The notes under the pieces are model-generated. The model did not search any database and was not told where the DNA came from. It saw nothing but the letters and a program-made list of their open reading frames with translations. Both the position numbers and the translations under genes were made by a program. Below, in pieces: positions 1 to 9,177 of a DNA stretch of 64,000 nt. The first letter of the stretch is position 1. Each line of letters starts with the position of its first letter. This stretch comes from Geodermatophilus bullaregiensis. Its GTDB lineage: Bacteria; Actinomycetota; Actinomycetes; Mycobacteriales; Geodermatophilaceae. The stretch lies in NCBI RefSeq assembly GCF_016907675.1, contig NZ_JAFBCJ010000001.1:4154001-4218000 (forward strand). The letters are read 5' to 3'.

Positions 1-666
1 GCCGCCCGCCTGGCCGCTGCGCAGGTCGGCGAGCACGTGGTCACCGTCGTCGACTCCCGCTCCACGGCCATGGGCACCGGCTTCGCCGTGCTGGCGGCCG
101 CCCGCGCCGCGGCCGACGGAGCCGGTGCTGCCGAGGTGGCCGCGGTCGCGAACGACACCGCGGCCCGGACCCGCACCTTCTTCGTCGTCGACACCCTCGA
201 GCACCTCCGCCGGGGCGGGCGGATCGGCTCGGCCGCCTCCCTGCTGGGCACCGCGCTCGCGGTCAAGCCGGTGCTGCACGTGGCCGACGGCCGGGTCGTC
301 CCCCTCGAGCGGGTCCGCACGTCGGCGCGGGCGCTGTCCCGGCTGGTGCAGCGCGCGGTCGAGGCCGCCGGCGGTCCCGGCGCCTCCGTGGCGGTGCACC
401 ACCTCGCGGCCGCCCAGCGCGCGGAGCGCCTGGCCGCCGACCTGCAGCAGACCGTCCCCGGCATCCGCGAGCTCTACGTCAGCGAGCTCGGCGCGGTCAT
501 CGGTGCGCACGTGGGCCCCGGCGCCGTGGGCGTCGTCGTCGCCCCCGCGCCGGCACGGCCGCCCGCCGCGGGAGCCGGGCCGGACGAGGACGCGCAGCCG
601 GGCGGGGACGCGCAGCCGGGCGGGGACGCGCAGCCGGGCGGGGACGCGCAGCCGGGCGAGGACTGA
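1..666 (+). CDS. DegV family fatty-acid-binding protein, 5' end outside window
   Basis: The frame is open from base 1, so the N-terminal domain lies off the window. The visible 221 residues are the C-terminal half of a DegV/DAK2-like fold: the DSRSTAMGTGF segment, the RRGGRIGSAASLLG helix that lines the lipid pocket, and a 'LAVKPVLHVADGRVVPLERVRT' type strand pair (here split by position, about residues 85-105). DegV proteins bind a fatty acyl chain, and in Firmicutes (FakB) they present fatty acids to a kinase; whether this one does is unknown. The C-terminus ends in four near-identical DAQPGG units, an acidic disordered tail. It sits just upstream of comEA, as in other actinobacteria. Confidence 0.88.
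   Translation, partial: AARLAAAQVGEHVVTVVDSRSTAMGTGFAVLAAARAAADGAGAAEVAAVANDTAARTRTFFVVDTLEHLRRGGRIGSAASLLGTALAVKPVLHVADGRVVPLERVRTSARALSRLVQRAVEAAGGPGASVAVHHLAAAQRAERLAADLQQTVPGIRELYVSELGAVIGAHVGPGAVGVVVAPAPARPPAAGAGPDEDAQPGGDAQPGGDAQPGGDAQPGED
589..660 (+). repeat. four tandem 18-bp units in the degV 3' end
   Basis: Units at 589-606, 607-624, 625-642 and 643-660. The first three are identical and the fourth differs by one base. Each encodes DAQPGG (last copy DAQPGE). The period is a multiple of three, so copy-number change would not shift frame. Confidence 0.95.
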
Positions 667-791
667 CCGGAGGACGCAGGACACGCCAGGCACCCTGCGC
701 CCCGTGCTGTCCGAAACGGCCGCGACCGTCCACAGGGCCCGCCGCCGTCCACAGCTCCTCACGTGGCGGCTCCCGGCGGGCCGGGGCTGCC

Positions 792-797
792 TAGCGT
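792..797 (+). promoter_or_regulatory. probable -10 box of comEA, leaderless start
   Basis: TAGCGT lies exactly 7 bases before the GTG at 805, the spacing expected when transcription begins at or next to the start codon. No Shine-Dalgarno sequence is seen before 805. A -35 box is not obvious. Confidence 0.5.
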
Positions 798-804
798 CCG
801 CCAC

Positions 805-1767
805 GTGCGCCTGACCTCCCGCCGCGACGACGACGCCGACGTCATCCGGGCCCGCCTGCGGGTCCTGCTCGACGAGGGCCGCCGGTCCGCCGGCTGGCTG
901 CCCACCGACGACGAGCCCGAGGAGCTGCCCAGGACGGGCGTCGCGCTCCTCCGCCGCCCGGTCGCCGGGATCCCGGACCGGGTCGACGACCCGGGCGACG
1001 ACCGCCACGACCACGGCGACGTCGACGTCGACGAGCCGCGCGACGAGGACCCGCGCGACCGGCTCCCGCACGGCCTGGGTCGCCACCGGGCACCGGAGCG
1101 GACGGTGCGGGTCGACCCGGGGCGCCGGGGGAGCTGGGCGCTGTGGGCGGCCGGCCTGGTCACCGCGCTGGCCGTCGCCGGCTGGACCTGGCTCGACCGG
1201 CCGACCGTGCAGCCGGCGCCGCCGCCCGCGGACACCGCGGCCGAGGCCACGACCGGCGGCGCAGCCACGACGGACGGTGCGGTGCCCACGGACGGCGCAC
1301 CCGCGGCGTCCCCGGCGGTGGGTGAGGTGTCCGGGGCCCGGGCCGGCGTGGTGGTCTCGGTGGTCGGGCTGGTGGTGACCCCCGGCCTGGTGACCCTGCC
1401 CGAGGGCGCCCGCGTGGCCGACGCCGTGGCCGCGGCCGGCGGCCTGCTCCCGGAGGCCGACCCCGCGTCGGTCAACCTCGCCGCGGTCGTCACCGACGGA
1501 CAGCAGGTCGCCGTCGGGGTGCCGGGTGCGGTGGCCGCACCGGTGTCCGGGACGAGTGGAGGAGGCGCCCCGGGCGGGCCGGTCGACCTCAACGCGGCGA
1601 CCGTCGCCGACCTCGACGCCCTGCCCGGCATCGGCCCGGTGCTCGCCCAGCGGATCGTCGACCACCGCACGGAGCACGGCCGGTTCACCAGCGTCGAGCA
1701 GCTCGACGACGTCCCCGGCATCGGGCCGGCCATCTACGCCGAGCTCGCCGACCTGGTCCGGGTGTGA
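805..1767 (+). CDS. comEA: ComEA-like DNA-binding protein
   Basis: Competence-type protein that binds double-stranded DNA outside the membrane and passes it to the ComEC channel. In order: a charged cytoplasmic stretch (about 1-105), one membrane helix (about 109-130), an Ala/Thr/Pro-rich linker, an SLBB domain (about 178-240) and a C-terminal double helix-hairpin-helix (about 259-320) with two GIGP turns (PGIGPVLAQRI and PGIGPAIYAEL). An in-frame GTG also exists at 763, but the -10-like TAGCGT seven bases before GTG 805 favours a leaderless start there. The stop overlaps the comEC start by four bases (GTGA), so the pair is translationally coupled. Natural transformation is not shown for this organism. 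Confidence 0.88.
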   Translation: MRLTSRRDDDADVIRARLRVLLDEGRRSAGWLPTDDEPEELPRTGVALLRRPVAGIPDRVDDPGDDRHDHGDVDVDEPRDEDPRDRLPHGLGRHRAPERTVRVDPGRRGSWALWAAGLVTALAVAGWTWLDRPTVQPAPPPADTAAEATTGGAATTDGAVPTDGAPAASPAVGEVSGARAGVVVSVVGLVVTPGLVTLPEGARVADAVAAAGGLLPEADPASVNLAAVVTDGQQVAVGVPGAVAAPVSGTSGGGAPGGPVDLNAATVADLDALPGIGPVLAQRIVDHRTEHGRFTSVEQLDDVPGIGPAIYAELADLVRV

Positions 1768-4700
1768 GCGCTCCTCCGGAGGGCCGGTGGACGTGGCTGG
1801 ACCTGCGCCTGGTGCCGGTCGCCGCCACCGTCTGGCTGGTCACCTTGGCCGGCGGGGTGCTCCCGCCACCGGCGCTGGCCGGTCTCGCGGGCGCGGCCGT
1901 GCTGGTCGCCGTCCTCGCCGCCGCAGCGCAGCGGCGGCACCCGTACCGGCGCCGGCACCGGGGCGCGGCGCTCGTGCTGCTCGCGGTGCTGGCCGCGCTC
2001 GCCACCACCGCGACCGTGACCGCCGTCCGGGGCGCCGCCCGTGCGGTCTCCCCGCTGGCCGAGGTCGGGGCCGGCCGCACCGTCGAGGTCGTCCTGGAGG
2101 TCGACGGCGACCCGCGGCGCCTCCGCGGGACAGGACCACCGCGCGTCGTGCTGGACGCCACCGTCACCGGCTTCGTCGACGGGGCGCGCGCCGTCGACCT
2201 GACCGCCGGAGCGGTGGTCTTCGCGGCGGCCGAGGACTGGGACGCCGTCGTGCCCGGGCAGACGGTCCGGACGCGGGCCGCCGTCTCCGGGGTCCCGGCG
2301 AGCGAGGGCGTCGTCGCCCGCCTGTCGGCGCGCGGCCCGCCGGAGCTGCTCGGGTCACCGCCGTGGGCGCACCGCGCGGCCGACGGTCTGCGCGACGGTC
2401 TGGCCGACTCGGCCGCGCGCGTCGTCGGCGGCCCGCCCGGCGGGCTCCTGCCCGGGCTCGTGGTGGGGGACACCCGGGCCATGGACCCCGTCCTCGAGGA
2501 GGACTTCCGCCGCGCCGGCCTGGCGCACCTCACGGCCGTCTCGGGCGCCAACGTGGCGATCGTCCTCACCGGGGTGCTGGCCCCGCTGCGGCGCCGGGCG
2601 GTCGACCGCCGGGTGCAGGCCGTCGTCGCGGTGGCCGCGCTGGCCGGGTTCGTGGTGCTCGCCCGGCCGGAGCCGAGCGTGGTGCGGGCGGCGGCGATGG
2701 GGGCGGTGACGCTGCTGGCCCTGGCGTCGGGCCGCACACGCGCGGCGGTGCCGGCGCTGTGCGCGTCGGTGGTCGTCCTGCTGCTGCTGGACCCGGGCCT
2801 CGCCCGGGACGCCGGCTTCGCCCTGTCGGTCGTCGCGACGGCGGCCATCGTGCTGCTCGCGCCCGGCTGGTCGGCCCGCCTGCAGGCGCGGCGCTGGCCC
2901 CGCACACCCGCCGACGCGGTCGCCGTGGCGGCAGCCGCCGGCCTGGCCACCGCACCGCTGGTCGCCGGCCTCTCGGGTCTGGTCAGCCCGGTGTCGCTGC
3001 CGGCCAACCTGCTCGCCGCGCCGGCGGTCGCGCCCGCGACGGTGCTCGGGCTGCTCGGGACCCTCCTCGGTCCGCTCCTGCCGCCGGCCGGGGACGCCCT
3101 CGTGTGGCTGGCCGGGTGGCCGGTGCGGTGGCTGGTCGCGGTGGCCCGCTCGGCCGCCGCCCTGCCCGACGGTGCGACCGGCTGGCCCGCCGGCACCCGC
3201 GGCGCGCTGCTGCTCACCGCGCTCCTCCTCACCGTCGGGCTGCTGCTGTGGCGGCACCGGCGGCTGCGGGTCCTCGCGCTGGCCGCCCTCGTCGGTCTGC
3301 TGGTGATCGGCTGGCCGCTGCGCCAGGTGGCCGACGGGTGGCCACCGGCGCAGGCCGTCCTGGTCGCCTGCGACGTCGGGCAGGGCGACGCGCTGGTGGT
3401 GCCCACCGGCCCGGGGGAGGCGGTGCTGGTCGACGCCGGACCCGAGGTCGGCCCGGTCGACCGCTGCCTCGACCGGCTGGGCGTCGACCGGTTGCCGCTG
3501 GTGCTGCTGTCGCACCTGGACGCCGACCACGCCGGCGGGCTGGCCGGCGCGCTCGACGGCAGGGCGGTGGGCGTGGTCGCGACCGGAGCCCTGTCGCCGG
3601 CCGACGAGCGGGCACCCCGGCTGGCCGCGGCCGCCGACCGGGCCGGTGCCCGCCGCGAGGTGCTGCGGCCGGGGGACCGGCGGGTCGTCGGGACCGCGCA
3701 GCTGGAGGTGCTCGCACCGCCGCCCGAGATCGCCACCGCGGCCGCGGTGGCCAACGACCTGTCGCTGGTCGTGCGGGTGACCCAGCGCGGGGTGCGGGTG
3801 CTGCTCACCGGGGACCTGAGCGCGGCGGCCGAGGCGCGGGTCCTCGCCCGCGGCGTCGACCTGCGCGCCGACGTCCTCAAGGTCCCGCACCACGGCAGCG
3901 CCGACGCCGACCCCGCCTTCCTGGAGGCCTCCGGAGCCCGGGTGGCGCTGGTCTCGGTCGGCGCGGACAACACCTACGGGCACCCCGCGCCGCGACTGCT
4001 GTCGTGGCTGGCCCGGGCGGGCATGCGGGTGCACCGCACCGACCGGGAGGGCGACCTCGCGGTCGTGGGGTCGGCCGGGAACTGGGGCGTCGCCGTCCGC
4101 GGCGGTCCGGGCGGCACCGCGGCCGGACCACCGGCGGAGGGAGGTGCACCGCCCACCGGGGGGATCCCGGACGGCATCCGACGGAGCCCCGCCGCGCGCC
4201 GCCCGGGAGCGCGGCCGGCCCGTCACCCCGCCGTGACACCATCGGCCCGTGGCAGCGGCACCCCCGGCACCGACCTCCCGGCTGCGGGCCGTCGTGGGCG
4301 AGGAGGAGCTGCTGCGCTCCCGCGCGGTGGCCGCCGTGCGGACCGCGGTCCTCCAGCGCCACCCCGACGCCGAGCTGCACGAGCTGCCCGCCCTCGGCCT
4401 GCCGGTGGGGCAGCTCGCCGACGTCCTGGCGCCCTCGCTGTTCGGCGAGCACCGGCTCGTCGTCGTCACCGGCGTGCACGAGGCGGCCGGCGCGCTGGTC
4501 GACGCGCTGACCAGCTACGTGAAGGACCCCGACCCGGAGCTGACCCTGGTCGTCGTCCACCACGGCGGCAAGCGCAACGAGGCCCTGATCAAGACCCTCA
4601 CCGCCGCGGGTGCCGCCGTCGACGAGTGCGCCCGGATCTCCTCGCCGGGGGACCGGGCGGCCTTCGTCCGCAACGAGGTGCGCGGGGCCGGCGGGCGGAT

Positions 4701-5405
4701 CACCCCGGAGGCGGTCACCGCCCTCGTCGACGCCGTGGGTGCCGACCTGCGGGCCCTGTCGTCGGCGGCCATCCAGCTGGTCGCGGACTTCGGTGGCGCC
4801 ATCGACGACGAGGCCGTCGCGCGCTTCCACCGCGGCCAGGCGGACGTCACCGGCTTCACCGTCGCCGAACGGGTCCTCGTGGGCGACGGGAAGGGCTCAC
4901 TGGAGATGCTGCGCTGGGCGCTGGACCGCGGCGTCGCGCACGTGCTCATCGCCGACGCCATCGCCGACGGCATCCGCACCGCCGCGCGGGTCACCTCGCT
5001 CGACACGAACAACACCGGGGACCTGGCCCGCGCGCTGAAGCTGCCGCCGTGGAAGGTGAAGAAGGCCCAGGCGCAGGCCCGCGGCTGGAGCATCGACGGG
5101 CTGCAGCAGGCGATCGGTGTCGCCGCCGAGCTCAACGCCGACGTCAAGGGCGTGGCGGCCAGTGCCGACTACGCGCTGGAGCGGGCGGTGCGGCGCATCG
5201 TCGCCATCCGTGCGGTCACCGGCCGCGCCGCCCGCACCCGCGCCGGTCGCTGAGCCGCCCCGCCGGTCGCGGGACCGCCCCGGAACGCAGCGAGCCCCGT
5301 CCCTCGCGGGGACGGGGCTCGCCGGGTGCTGAGGTGCAGCTCAGAGGCTGGTCAGCTGCTTGGCCATGCCCGACTTGCGGTTGGCGGCCTGGTTCTTGTG
5401 GATGA
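1764..5405 (+). CDS. comEC: ComEC/Rec2 competence channel, lacking a stop codon at the expected place
   Basis: Membrane channel for single-stranded DNA uptake. GTG 1764 overlaps the comEA stop (GTGA). Hydrophobic helices and the N-terminal soluble domain come first (about 1-220), then the Competence domain (about 225-500, with [17 protein letters not shown]), then a C-terminal metallo-beta-lactamase-like domain (about 530-780) with [16 protein letters not shown] and [10 protein letters not shown]. Recognisable homology ends near base 4110 (about residue 782). No stop follows in this frame until 5405, so the frame runs through all of holA and into antisense rpsT. The last ~430 residues look like arginine-rich out-of-frame translation. 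Either the native stop was lost by a small indel near 4110-4240 (the +1 frame has TGA at 4234-4236, just before holA) or the protein has a long junk tail. Identity is secure; the true end is not. Confidence 0.72.
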   Translation: MSAPPEGRWTWLDLRLVPVAATVWLVTLAGGVLPPPALAGLAGAAVLVAVLAAAAQRRHPYRRRHRGAALVLLAVLAALATTATVTAVRGAARAVSPLAEVGAGRTVEVVLEVDGDPRRLRGTGPPRVVLDATVTGFVDGARAVDLTAGAVVFAAAEDWDAVVPGQTVRTRAAVSGVPASEGVVARLSARGPPELLGSPPWAHRAADGLRDGLADSAARVVGGPPGGLLPGLVVGDTRAMDPVLEEDFRRAGLAHLTAVSGANVAIVLTGVLAPLRRRAVDRRVQAVVAVAALAGFVVLARPEPSVVRAAAMGAVTLLALASGRTRAAVPALCASVVVLLLLDPGLARDAGFALSVVATAAIVLLAPGWSARLQARRWPRTPADAVAVAAAAGLATAPLVAGLSGLVSPVSLPANLLAAPAVAPATVLGLLGTLLGPLLPPAGDALVWLAGWPVRWLVAVARSAAALPDGATGWPAGTRGALLLTALLLTVGLLLWRHRRLRVLALAALVGLLVIGWPLRQVADGWPPAQAVLVACDVGQGDALVVPTGPGEAVLVDAGPEVGPVDRCLDRLGVDRLPLVLLSHLDADHAGGLAGALDGRAVGVVATGALSPADERAPRLAAAADRAGARREVLRPGDRRVVGTAQLEVLAPPPEIATAAAVANDLSLVVRVTQRGVRVLLTGDLSAAAEARVLARGVDLRADVLKVPHHGSADADPAFLEASGARVALVSVGADNTYGHPAPRLLSWLARAGMRVHRTDREGDLAVVGSAGNWGVAVRGGPGGTAAGPPAEGGAPPTGGIPDGIRRSPAARRPGARPARHPAVTPSARGSGTPGTDLPAAGRRGRGGAAALPRGGRRADRGPPAPPRRRAARAARPRPAGGAARRRPGALAVRRAPARRRHRRARGGRRAGRRADQLREGPRPGADPGRRPPRRQAQRGPDQDPHRRGCRRRRVRPDLLAGGPGGLRPQRGARGRRADHPGGGHRPRRRRGCRPAGPVVGGHPAGRGLRWRHRRRGRRALPPRPGGRHRLHRRRTGPRGRREGLTGDAALGAGPRRRARAHRRRHRRRHPHRRAGHLARHEQHRGPGPRAEAAAVEGEEGPGAGPRLEHRRAAAGDRCRRRAQRRRQGRGGQCRLRAGAGGAAHRRHPCGHRPRRPHPRRSLSRPAGRGTAPERSEPRPSRGRGSPGAEVQLRGWSAAWPCPTCGWRPGSCG
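4249..5253 (+). CDS. holA: DNA polymerase III subunit delta
   Basis: Clamp-loader delta subunit, which opens the beta sliding clamp during replication. The 334 residues match the actinobacterial HolA length. The N-terminal AAA+-like domain begins with [16 protein letters not shown], followed by the [11 protein letters not shown] strand, the helical lid, and a C-terminal collar ([20 protein letters not shown]). It has degenerate ATPase motifs, as usual for delta. GTG start, preceded by an in-frame TGA at 4234. It lies entirely inside the read-through part of the comEC frame. The comEA-comEC-holA order and the convergent rpsT are conserved in actinobacteria. Confidence 0.93.
   Translation: MAAAPPAPTSRLRAVVGEEELLRSRAVAAVRTAVLQRHPDAELHELPALGLPVGQLADVLAPSLFGEHRLVVVTGVHEAAGALVDALTSYVKDPDPELTLVVVHHGGKRNEALIKTLTAAGAAVDECARISSPGDRAAFVRNEVRGAGGRITPEAVTALVDAVGADLRALSSAAIQLVADFGGAIDDEAVARFHRGQADVTGFTVAERVLVGDGKGSLEMLRWALDRGVAHVLIADAIADGIRTAARVTSLDTNNTGDLARALKLPPWKVKKAQAQARGWSIDGLQQAIGVAAELNADVKGVAASADYALERAVRRIVAIRAVTGRAARTRAGR
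5291..5321. terminator. bidirectional terminator between holA and rpsT
   Basis: Perfect 13-bp inverted repeat: CGAGCCCCGTCCC at 5291-5303, a 5-base loop, and its complement at 5309-5321. It sits between two convergent genes. No U tract, as is common for actinobacterial terminators. Confidence 0.75.
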
Positions 5406-5601
5406 TGCCCTTGCTCGCGGCCTTGTCGAGCGCCTTGGTGGCGTGCGCCAGGGCCGTCGTCGCGGCCGCGGTGTCGCCGGAGGCGGCGGCCTCGCGGAAG
5501 CGGCGGACGGCCGTCTTCAGGGCGGACTTGACGGCGACGTTGCGCTGGCGCGCCTTCTCGTTCGTCTTGTTCCGCTTGATCTGGGACTTGATGTTCGCCA
5601 C
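5341..5601 (-). CDS. rpsT: 30S ribosomal protein S20
   Basis: Primary 16S rRNA-binding protein of the small subunit. The 86-residue product is typical in length: it starts [20 protein letters not shown], continues with basic helices, and contains the family signature around [15 protein letters not shown] at the C-terminus. GTG start at 5601 with GAGG upstream. It is convergent with holA and divergent from lepA, an arrangement shared with mycobacteria. Confidence 0.97.
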   Translation of the reverse strand: MANIKSQIKRNKTNEKARQRNVAVKSALKTAVRRFREAAASGDTAAATTALAHATKALDKAASKGIIHKNQAANRKSGMAKQLTSL

Positions 5602-5680
5602 GCGTGAGCCTCGGTGTCTCGCAGGAGGGAAAGGGTCTGTCGGTGCGTCCGGACGGCGTGCGTCAGCGGACCGGCCTGCC

Positions 5681-5710
5681 AGGCTACCAGCGCCCGCGGC
5701 GGCACCCCAA
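5681..5710 (-). promoter_or_regulatory. candidate rpsT promoter
   Basis: On the minus strand, TTGGGG (5710-5705), 18 bases, then TAGCCT (5686-5681). Predicted start of transcription about 75 bases before the rpsT GTG. Weak -35 match; inferred from position and motif only. Confidence 0.35.
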
Positions 5711-5805
5711 GCCGGCAGTCGGCCGGCCGGGATCGCGAGGGAGCGGGACCGGCCCCCGGCACGGTCCTCTGCAGCCGCGTCGCGCCGTGGGACGATGGCG
5801 GCACT

Positions 5806-7650
5806 GTGACGACTCCTGCTGCCACCGATCCCGCCCGGATCCGGAACTTCTGCATCATCGCCCACATCGACCACGGCAAGTCGACGCTGGCCGACCGGAT
5901 GCTCGAGGTCACCGGGATCATCGAGGCGCGGCAGATGCGCGCGCAGTACCTCGACCGGATGGACATCGAGCGCGAGCGCGGCATCACGATCAAGGCGCAG
6001 AACGTCCGGCTGCCCTGGACCCCGCGGACGGGCGAGGCGGCCGGCGACGAGTACGTGCTCGACATGATCGACACCCCGGGACACGTCGACTTCACCTACG
6101 AGGTGTCCCGGTCGCTGGCCGCCTGCGAGGGCGCGGTCCTCCTGGTCGACGCCGCGCAGGGCATCGAGGCGCAGACCCTGGCCAACCTCTACCTGGCCCT
6201 GGAGAACGACCTCACGATCATCCCGGTCCTCAACAAGATCGACCTGCCGGCCGCCCAGCCGGAGAGGTACGCCGCCGAGATCGCGCACATCATCGGCTGC
6301 GACCCCGCCGACGTCCTGCGGGTCAGCGGCAAGACCGGCGAGGGCGTGCCGGAGCTGCTCGACCAGATCGTGGCGCAGATCCCCGCCCCGGTGGGCGAGG
6401 CCGAGGCCCCTGCCCGGGCGATGATCTTCGACTCGGTCTACGACATCTACCGCGGCGTCATCACCTACGTCCGCGTCGTCGACGGGCGGATCTCCAGCCG
6501 CGAGCGCATCAAGATGATGTCGACCGGCGCCGTCCACGAGCTGCTCGAGATCGGCGTCATCTCCCCGGAGCCCAAGCCCGTCGCCGGCCTCGGCGTCGGC
6601 GAGGTCGGCTACTTCATCACCGGCGTGAAGGACGTCCGACAGTCCCGGGTCGGGGACACGGTCACGCTGCAGCACAAGCCGGCCGCCGAGCCGATCGGCG
6701 GGTACAGCGACCCCAAGCCGATGGTCTACTCCGGCCTCTACCCGATCGACGGCAGCGAGTACCCGCTGCTGCGCGAGGCCCTGGACAAGCTGCTGCTCAA
6801 CGACGCGGCGCTGACCTACGAGCCGGAGACCTCCGCGGCGCTGGGCTTCGGCTTCCGCGTCGGCTTCCTCGGCCTGCTGCACCTGGAGATCGTCCGCGAG
6901 CGGCTCGAGCGCGAGGCCGGCATCAGCCTCATCTCCACCGCGCCGAACGTCGTCTACCGGGTGGTGATGGAGGACGGCTCCGAGATCACGGTGACCAACC
7001 CCAGCGACTGGCCGATGGGCAAGATCGACAAGGTCTTCGAGCCGGTCGTCAACGCCACGGTCATCGCCCCCACCGACTACACCGGCGCGATCATGGAGCT
7101 GTGCCAGAGCCGGCGCGGCCAGCTCGGCGGCATGGACTACCTGAGCGAGTCCCGCGTCGAGCTGCGCTACACGCTGCCGCTCGGCGAGATCATCTTCGAC
7201 TTCTTCGACGCCCTCAAGTCGCGCACCCGCGGCTACGCCAGCCTCGACTACTCCGAGGCCGGCGAGCAGGAGTCCGCGCTGGTCAAGGTGGACATCCTGC
7301 TGCAGGGCGAGGCCGTCGACGCGTTCAGCGCGATCGTGCACAAGGACAAGGCCTACAGCTACGGCGTGATGATGGCCGGCAAGCTGCGCGAGCTCATCCC
7401 GCGCCAGCAGTTCGAGGTGCCCATCCAGGCCGCCGTCGGCTCGCGGGTCATCGCCCGCGAGACCGTCCGCGCCATCCGCAAGGACGTGCTGGCCAAGTGC
7501 TACGGCGGTGACATCACCCGCAAGCGCAAGCTGCTGGAGAAGCAGAAGGAGGGCAAGAAGCGGATGAAGATGGTCGGCCGCGTCGAGGTCCCCCAGGAGG
7601 CCTTCGTCGCCGCGCTGTCCACCAACGAGTCGACCGCCAGCAAGAAGTGA
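5806..7650 (+). CDS. lepA: elongation factor 4 (LepA), ribosomal back-translocase
   Basis: Translation GTPase of about 614 residues, the usual LepA size. The GTPase domain carries [14 protein letters not shown] (G1), [15 protein letters not shown] (G3) and NKIDLP (G4). EF-G-like domains II, III and V follow, then the LepA-specific C-terminal domain ending [22 protein letters not shown] 5806 was chosen because homology begins within a few residues ([13 protein letters not shown]); an upstream in-frame start at 5614 would add a low-complexity extension running into the rpsT promoter region. Confidence 0.96.
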   Translation: MTTPAATDPARIRNFCIIAHIDHGKSTLADRMLEVTGIIEARQMRAQYLDRMDIERERGITIKAQNVRLPWTPRTGEAAGDEYVLDMIDTPGHVDFTYEVSRSLAACEGAVLLVDAAQGIEAQTLANLYLALENDLTIIPVLNKIDLPAAQPERYAAEIAHIIGCDPADVLRVSGKTGEGVPELLDQIVAQIPAPVGEAEAPARAMIFDSVYDIYRGVITYVRVVDGRISSRERIKMMSTGAVHELLEIGVISPEPKPVAGLGVGEVGYFITGVKDVRQSRVGDTVTLQHKPAAEPIGGYSDPKPMVYSGLYPIDGSEYPLLREALDKLLLNDAALTYEPETSAALGFGFRVGFLGLLHLEIVRERLEREAGISLISTAPNVVYRVVMEDGSEITVTNPSDWPMGKIDKVFEPVVNATVIAPTDYTGAIMELCQSRRGQLGGMDYLSESRVELRYTLPLGEIIFDFFDALKSRTRGYASLDYSEAGEQESALVKVDILLQGEAVDAFSAIVHKDKAYSYGVMMAGKLRELIPRQQFEVPIQAAVGSRVIARETVRAIRKDVLAKCYGGDITRKRKLLEKQKEGKKRMKMVGRVEVPQEAFVAALSTNESTASKK

Positions 7651-7723
7651 GCGAGCGCGCGGGCTCACCCATGGGCACAGCAGCGTCCGCGAACGCGCTC
7701 GGCGAGCGCCAGCGAGCCGGGAG

Positions 7724-8413
7724 GTGAGTGGCCGGCTGCTGGCCGTGTGCGTCTCCGGCTCCGGCCTCCTGCCGCTGCCCGGCCGCCGTCCCGACCGCAG
7801 CGGCATCGACAAGAAGCCGGTCCCCGGCCGGGTCGCCGTCGCCGAGCTGGGACTGGACGGCGACGTGCAGGTCAACCGCAAGCACCACGGCGGCGAGGGT
7901 CAGGCGGTCTACGCCTACGCCCAGGAGGACGCCGACTGGTGGCAGCGGGAGCTCGGCCGCGAGCTGCCGCCCGGCCGCTTCGGCGAGAACCTCCGGACGG
8001 CGGGGCTCGACCTCACCGGCGCCGTCCTCGGCGAGCGCTGGCGGGTCGGGACGGCGCTGTTCGAGGTGACCGCCTGCCGCATCCCGTGCGCCAACCTCGA
8101 GCGGTTCTGGGGCGTGCCGCAGCTGATGAAGCGGTTCACCGCGCACGGCGCCACCGGGGCCTACCTGCGCGTGCTCGAGACCGGCGACGTCGGCGCCGGT
8201 GACGCCGTCGAGGTGGTCGAGCGTCCCACCCACGGCGTCACCACCGGCCGGCTGTTCCGGGCCACCACGACCCAGCGGTACCGGATCGCCGAGATCGCCC
8301 CCGCGCTGGCGCACCTCCCGGTCAAGGACCGGCCGAAGATCGCCGAGCGCATCGCCCGCGCGACGGAACGGGGAGGGGCGCGCACCCGTCCGGGGGTCGC
8401 CACCCCGGCCTGA
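7724..8413 (+). CDS. MOSC domain protein (YiiM-like)
   Basis: Possible molybdenum-cofactor sulfur-carrier type protein. The 229 residues hold a MOSC beta-barrel (about 20-150) with [28 protein letters not shown] and RFGENLRT, plus the family cysteine in [16 protein letters not shown] short helical C-terminal segment (about 165-215) resembles the extension of YiiM proteins, which have been linked to detoxifying N-hydroxylated base analogues with molybdoenzymes. Start GTG 7724 has a purine-rich GGGAGG immediately before it. A 73-bp spacer separates it from lepA. Substrate unknown. Confidence 0.85.
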   Translation: MSGRLLAVCVSGSGLLPLPGRRPDRSGIDKKPVPGRVAVAELGLDGDVQVNRKHHGGEGQAVYAYAQEDADWWQRELGRELPPGRFGENLRTAGLDLTGAVLGERWRVGTALFEVTACRIPCANLERFWGVPQLMKRFTAHGATGAYLRVLETGDVGAGDAVEVVERPTHGVTTGRLFRATTTQRYRIAEIAPALAHLPVKDRPKIAERIARATERGGARTRPGVATPA

Positions 8414-8475
8414 CCCTCCGGGCGCGCTACCGTCGCGCCGCGCCGGGTGCACCGGTGCGACGGGGAGGGGAGCCG

Positions 8476-9177
8476 ATGCTGCTGCGCCGTGCCGCCGGGT
8501 TCCTCGCCGCGGTCGCGACCGCCGTGCCGCTGCTGGCCGGCTGCGGCGGGGGCGAGCCGGAGGAGACCGCCGACCAGCTGCTGGCGCGGGCCAGGACGAC
8601 GCTCGACGAGGCCAGCAGCCTGCACTTCGTGCTCACCAGCCAGGGCGCGCCCACCACCGGCACCGAACTGGTCGGCGGCGAGGGCGACGTCGCCCGGCCC
8701 GCGTCGTTCCAGGGCACCCTGCAGGTGCTCGCCGCGGGCTCCGCACTCGATCTGGCCGTCGTCTCGGTCGACGGCACCGTCTACGCCCAGCTGCCGTTCA
8801 CCACCGGCTACAGCGTCGTCGACCCCGCCCAGTTCGGCTTCGGCGACCCCGGCACCCTGCTCGACCCCGGGACCGGCATCTCCCAGCTGCTCGCCGACGC
8901 CGACTCCGCCGAGCTGGGGGAGGAGCGCCGGGTCGACGGCGAGGTGGTGCGCGAGGTGACCGCCGAGCTGCCCGGCGAGCGGGTCGAGCAGGTGCTCACC
9001 AGCGAGGACCCGAGCCAGCCCGTGCAGGCCCGCTTCTCGGTGGCCACCGACAGCGGCGAGCTGCGCCGCGCGGAGCTGACCGGCCCCTTCCACACCGCGG
9101 GCCAGGACGCCACCTTCACCATCGAGCTCTCCGACTTCGGCGCCGATGTCGAGATCACCGCACCGCCTGTCGGCTGA
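8476..9177 (+). CDS. LppX/LprG-family lipoprotein
   Basis: Exported lipoprotein: LLRRAAGFLAAVATAVPLLAGC is a signal peptide with an LAGC lipobox, so lipidation is predicted at Cys23. The mature ~210 residues have the LppX_LprAFGN pattern: a helix with TADQLLARARTTLDEASSLHF, then repeating beta strands (GTLQVLAAGSALDLAVVSVDG, GTVYAQLPF, VVDPAQFGFGDPGTLLDP) forming a half-barrel with a lipid pocket. ATG 8476 follows GGGGAGGGG. Its last 32 bases overlap the next gene, an MFS transporter. In Mycobacterium tuberculosis lprG (Rv1411c) and Rv1410c (P55) have the same order and move triacylglycerides to the outer envelope. By analogy this pair handles a lipid; the substrate here is inferred. Confidence 0.86.
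   Translation: MLLRRAAGFLAAVATAVPLLAGCGGGEPEETADQLLARARTTLDEASSLHFVLTSQGAPTTGTELVGGEGDVARPASFQGTLQVLAAGSALDLAVVSVDGTVYAQLPFTTGYSVVDPAQFGFGDPGTLLDPGTGISQLLADADSAELGEERRVDGEVVREVTAELPGERVEQVLTSEDPSQPVQARFSVATDSGELRRAELTGPFHTAGQDATFTIELSDFGADVEITAPPVG

Noticed and set aside
5602-7881. long minus-strand frame continuous with rpsT and opposite lepA
   Set aside because: It is the antisense shadow of lepA; only the last 86 codons (S20) have family sequence and coding-like third positions.
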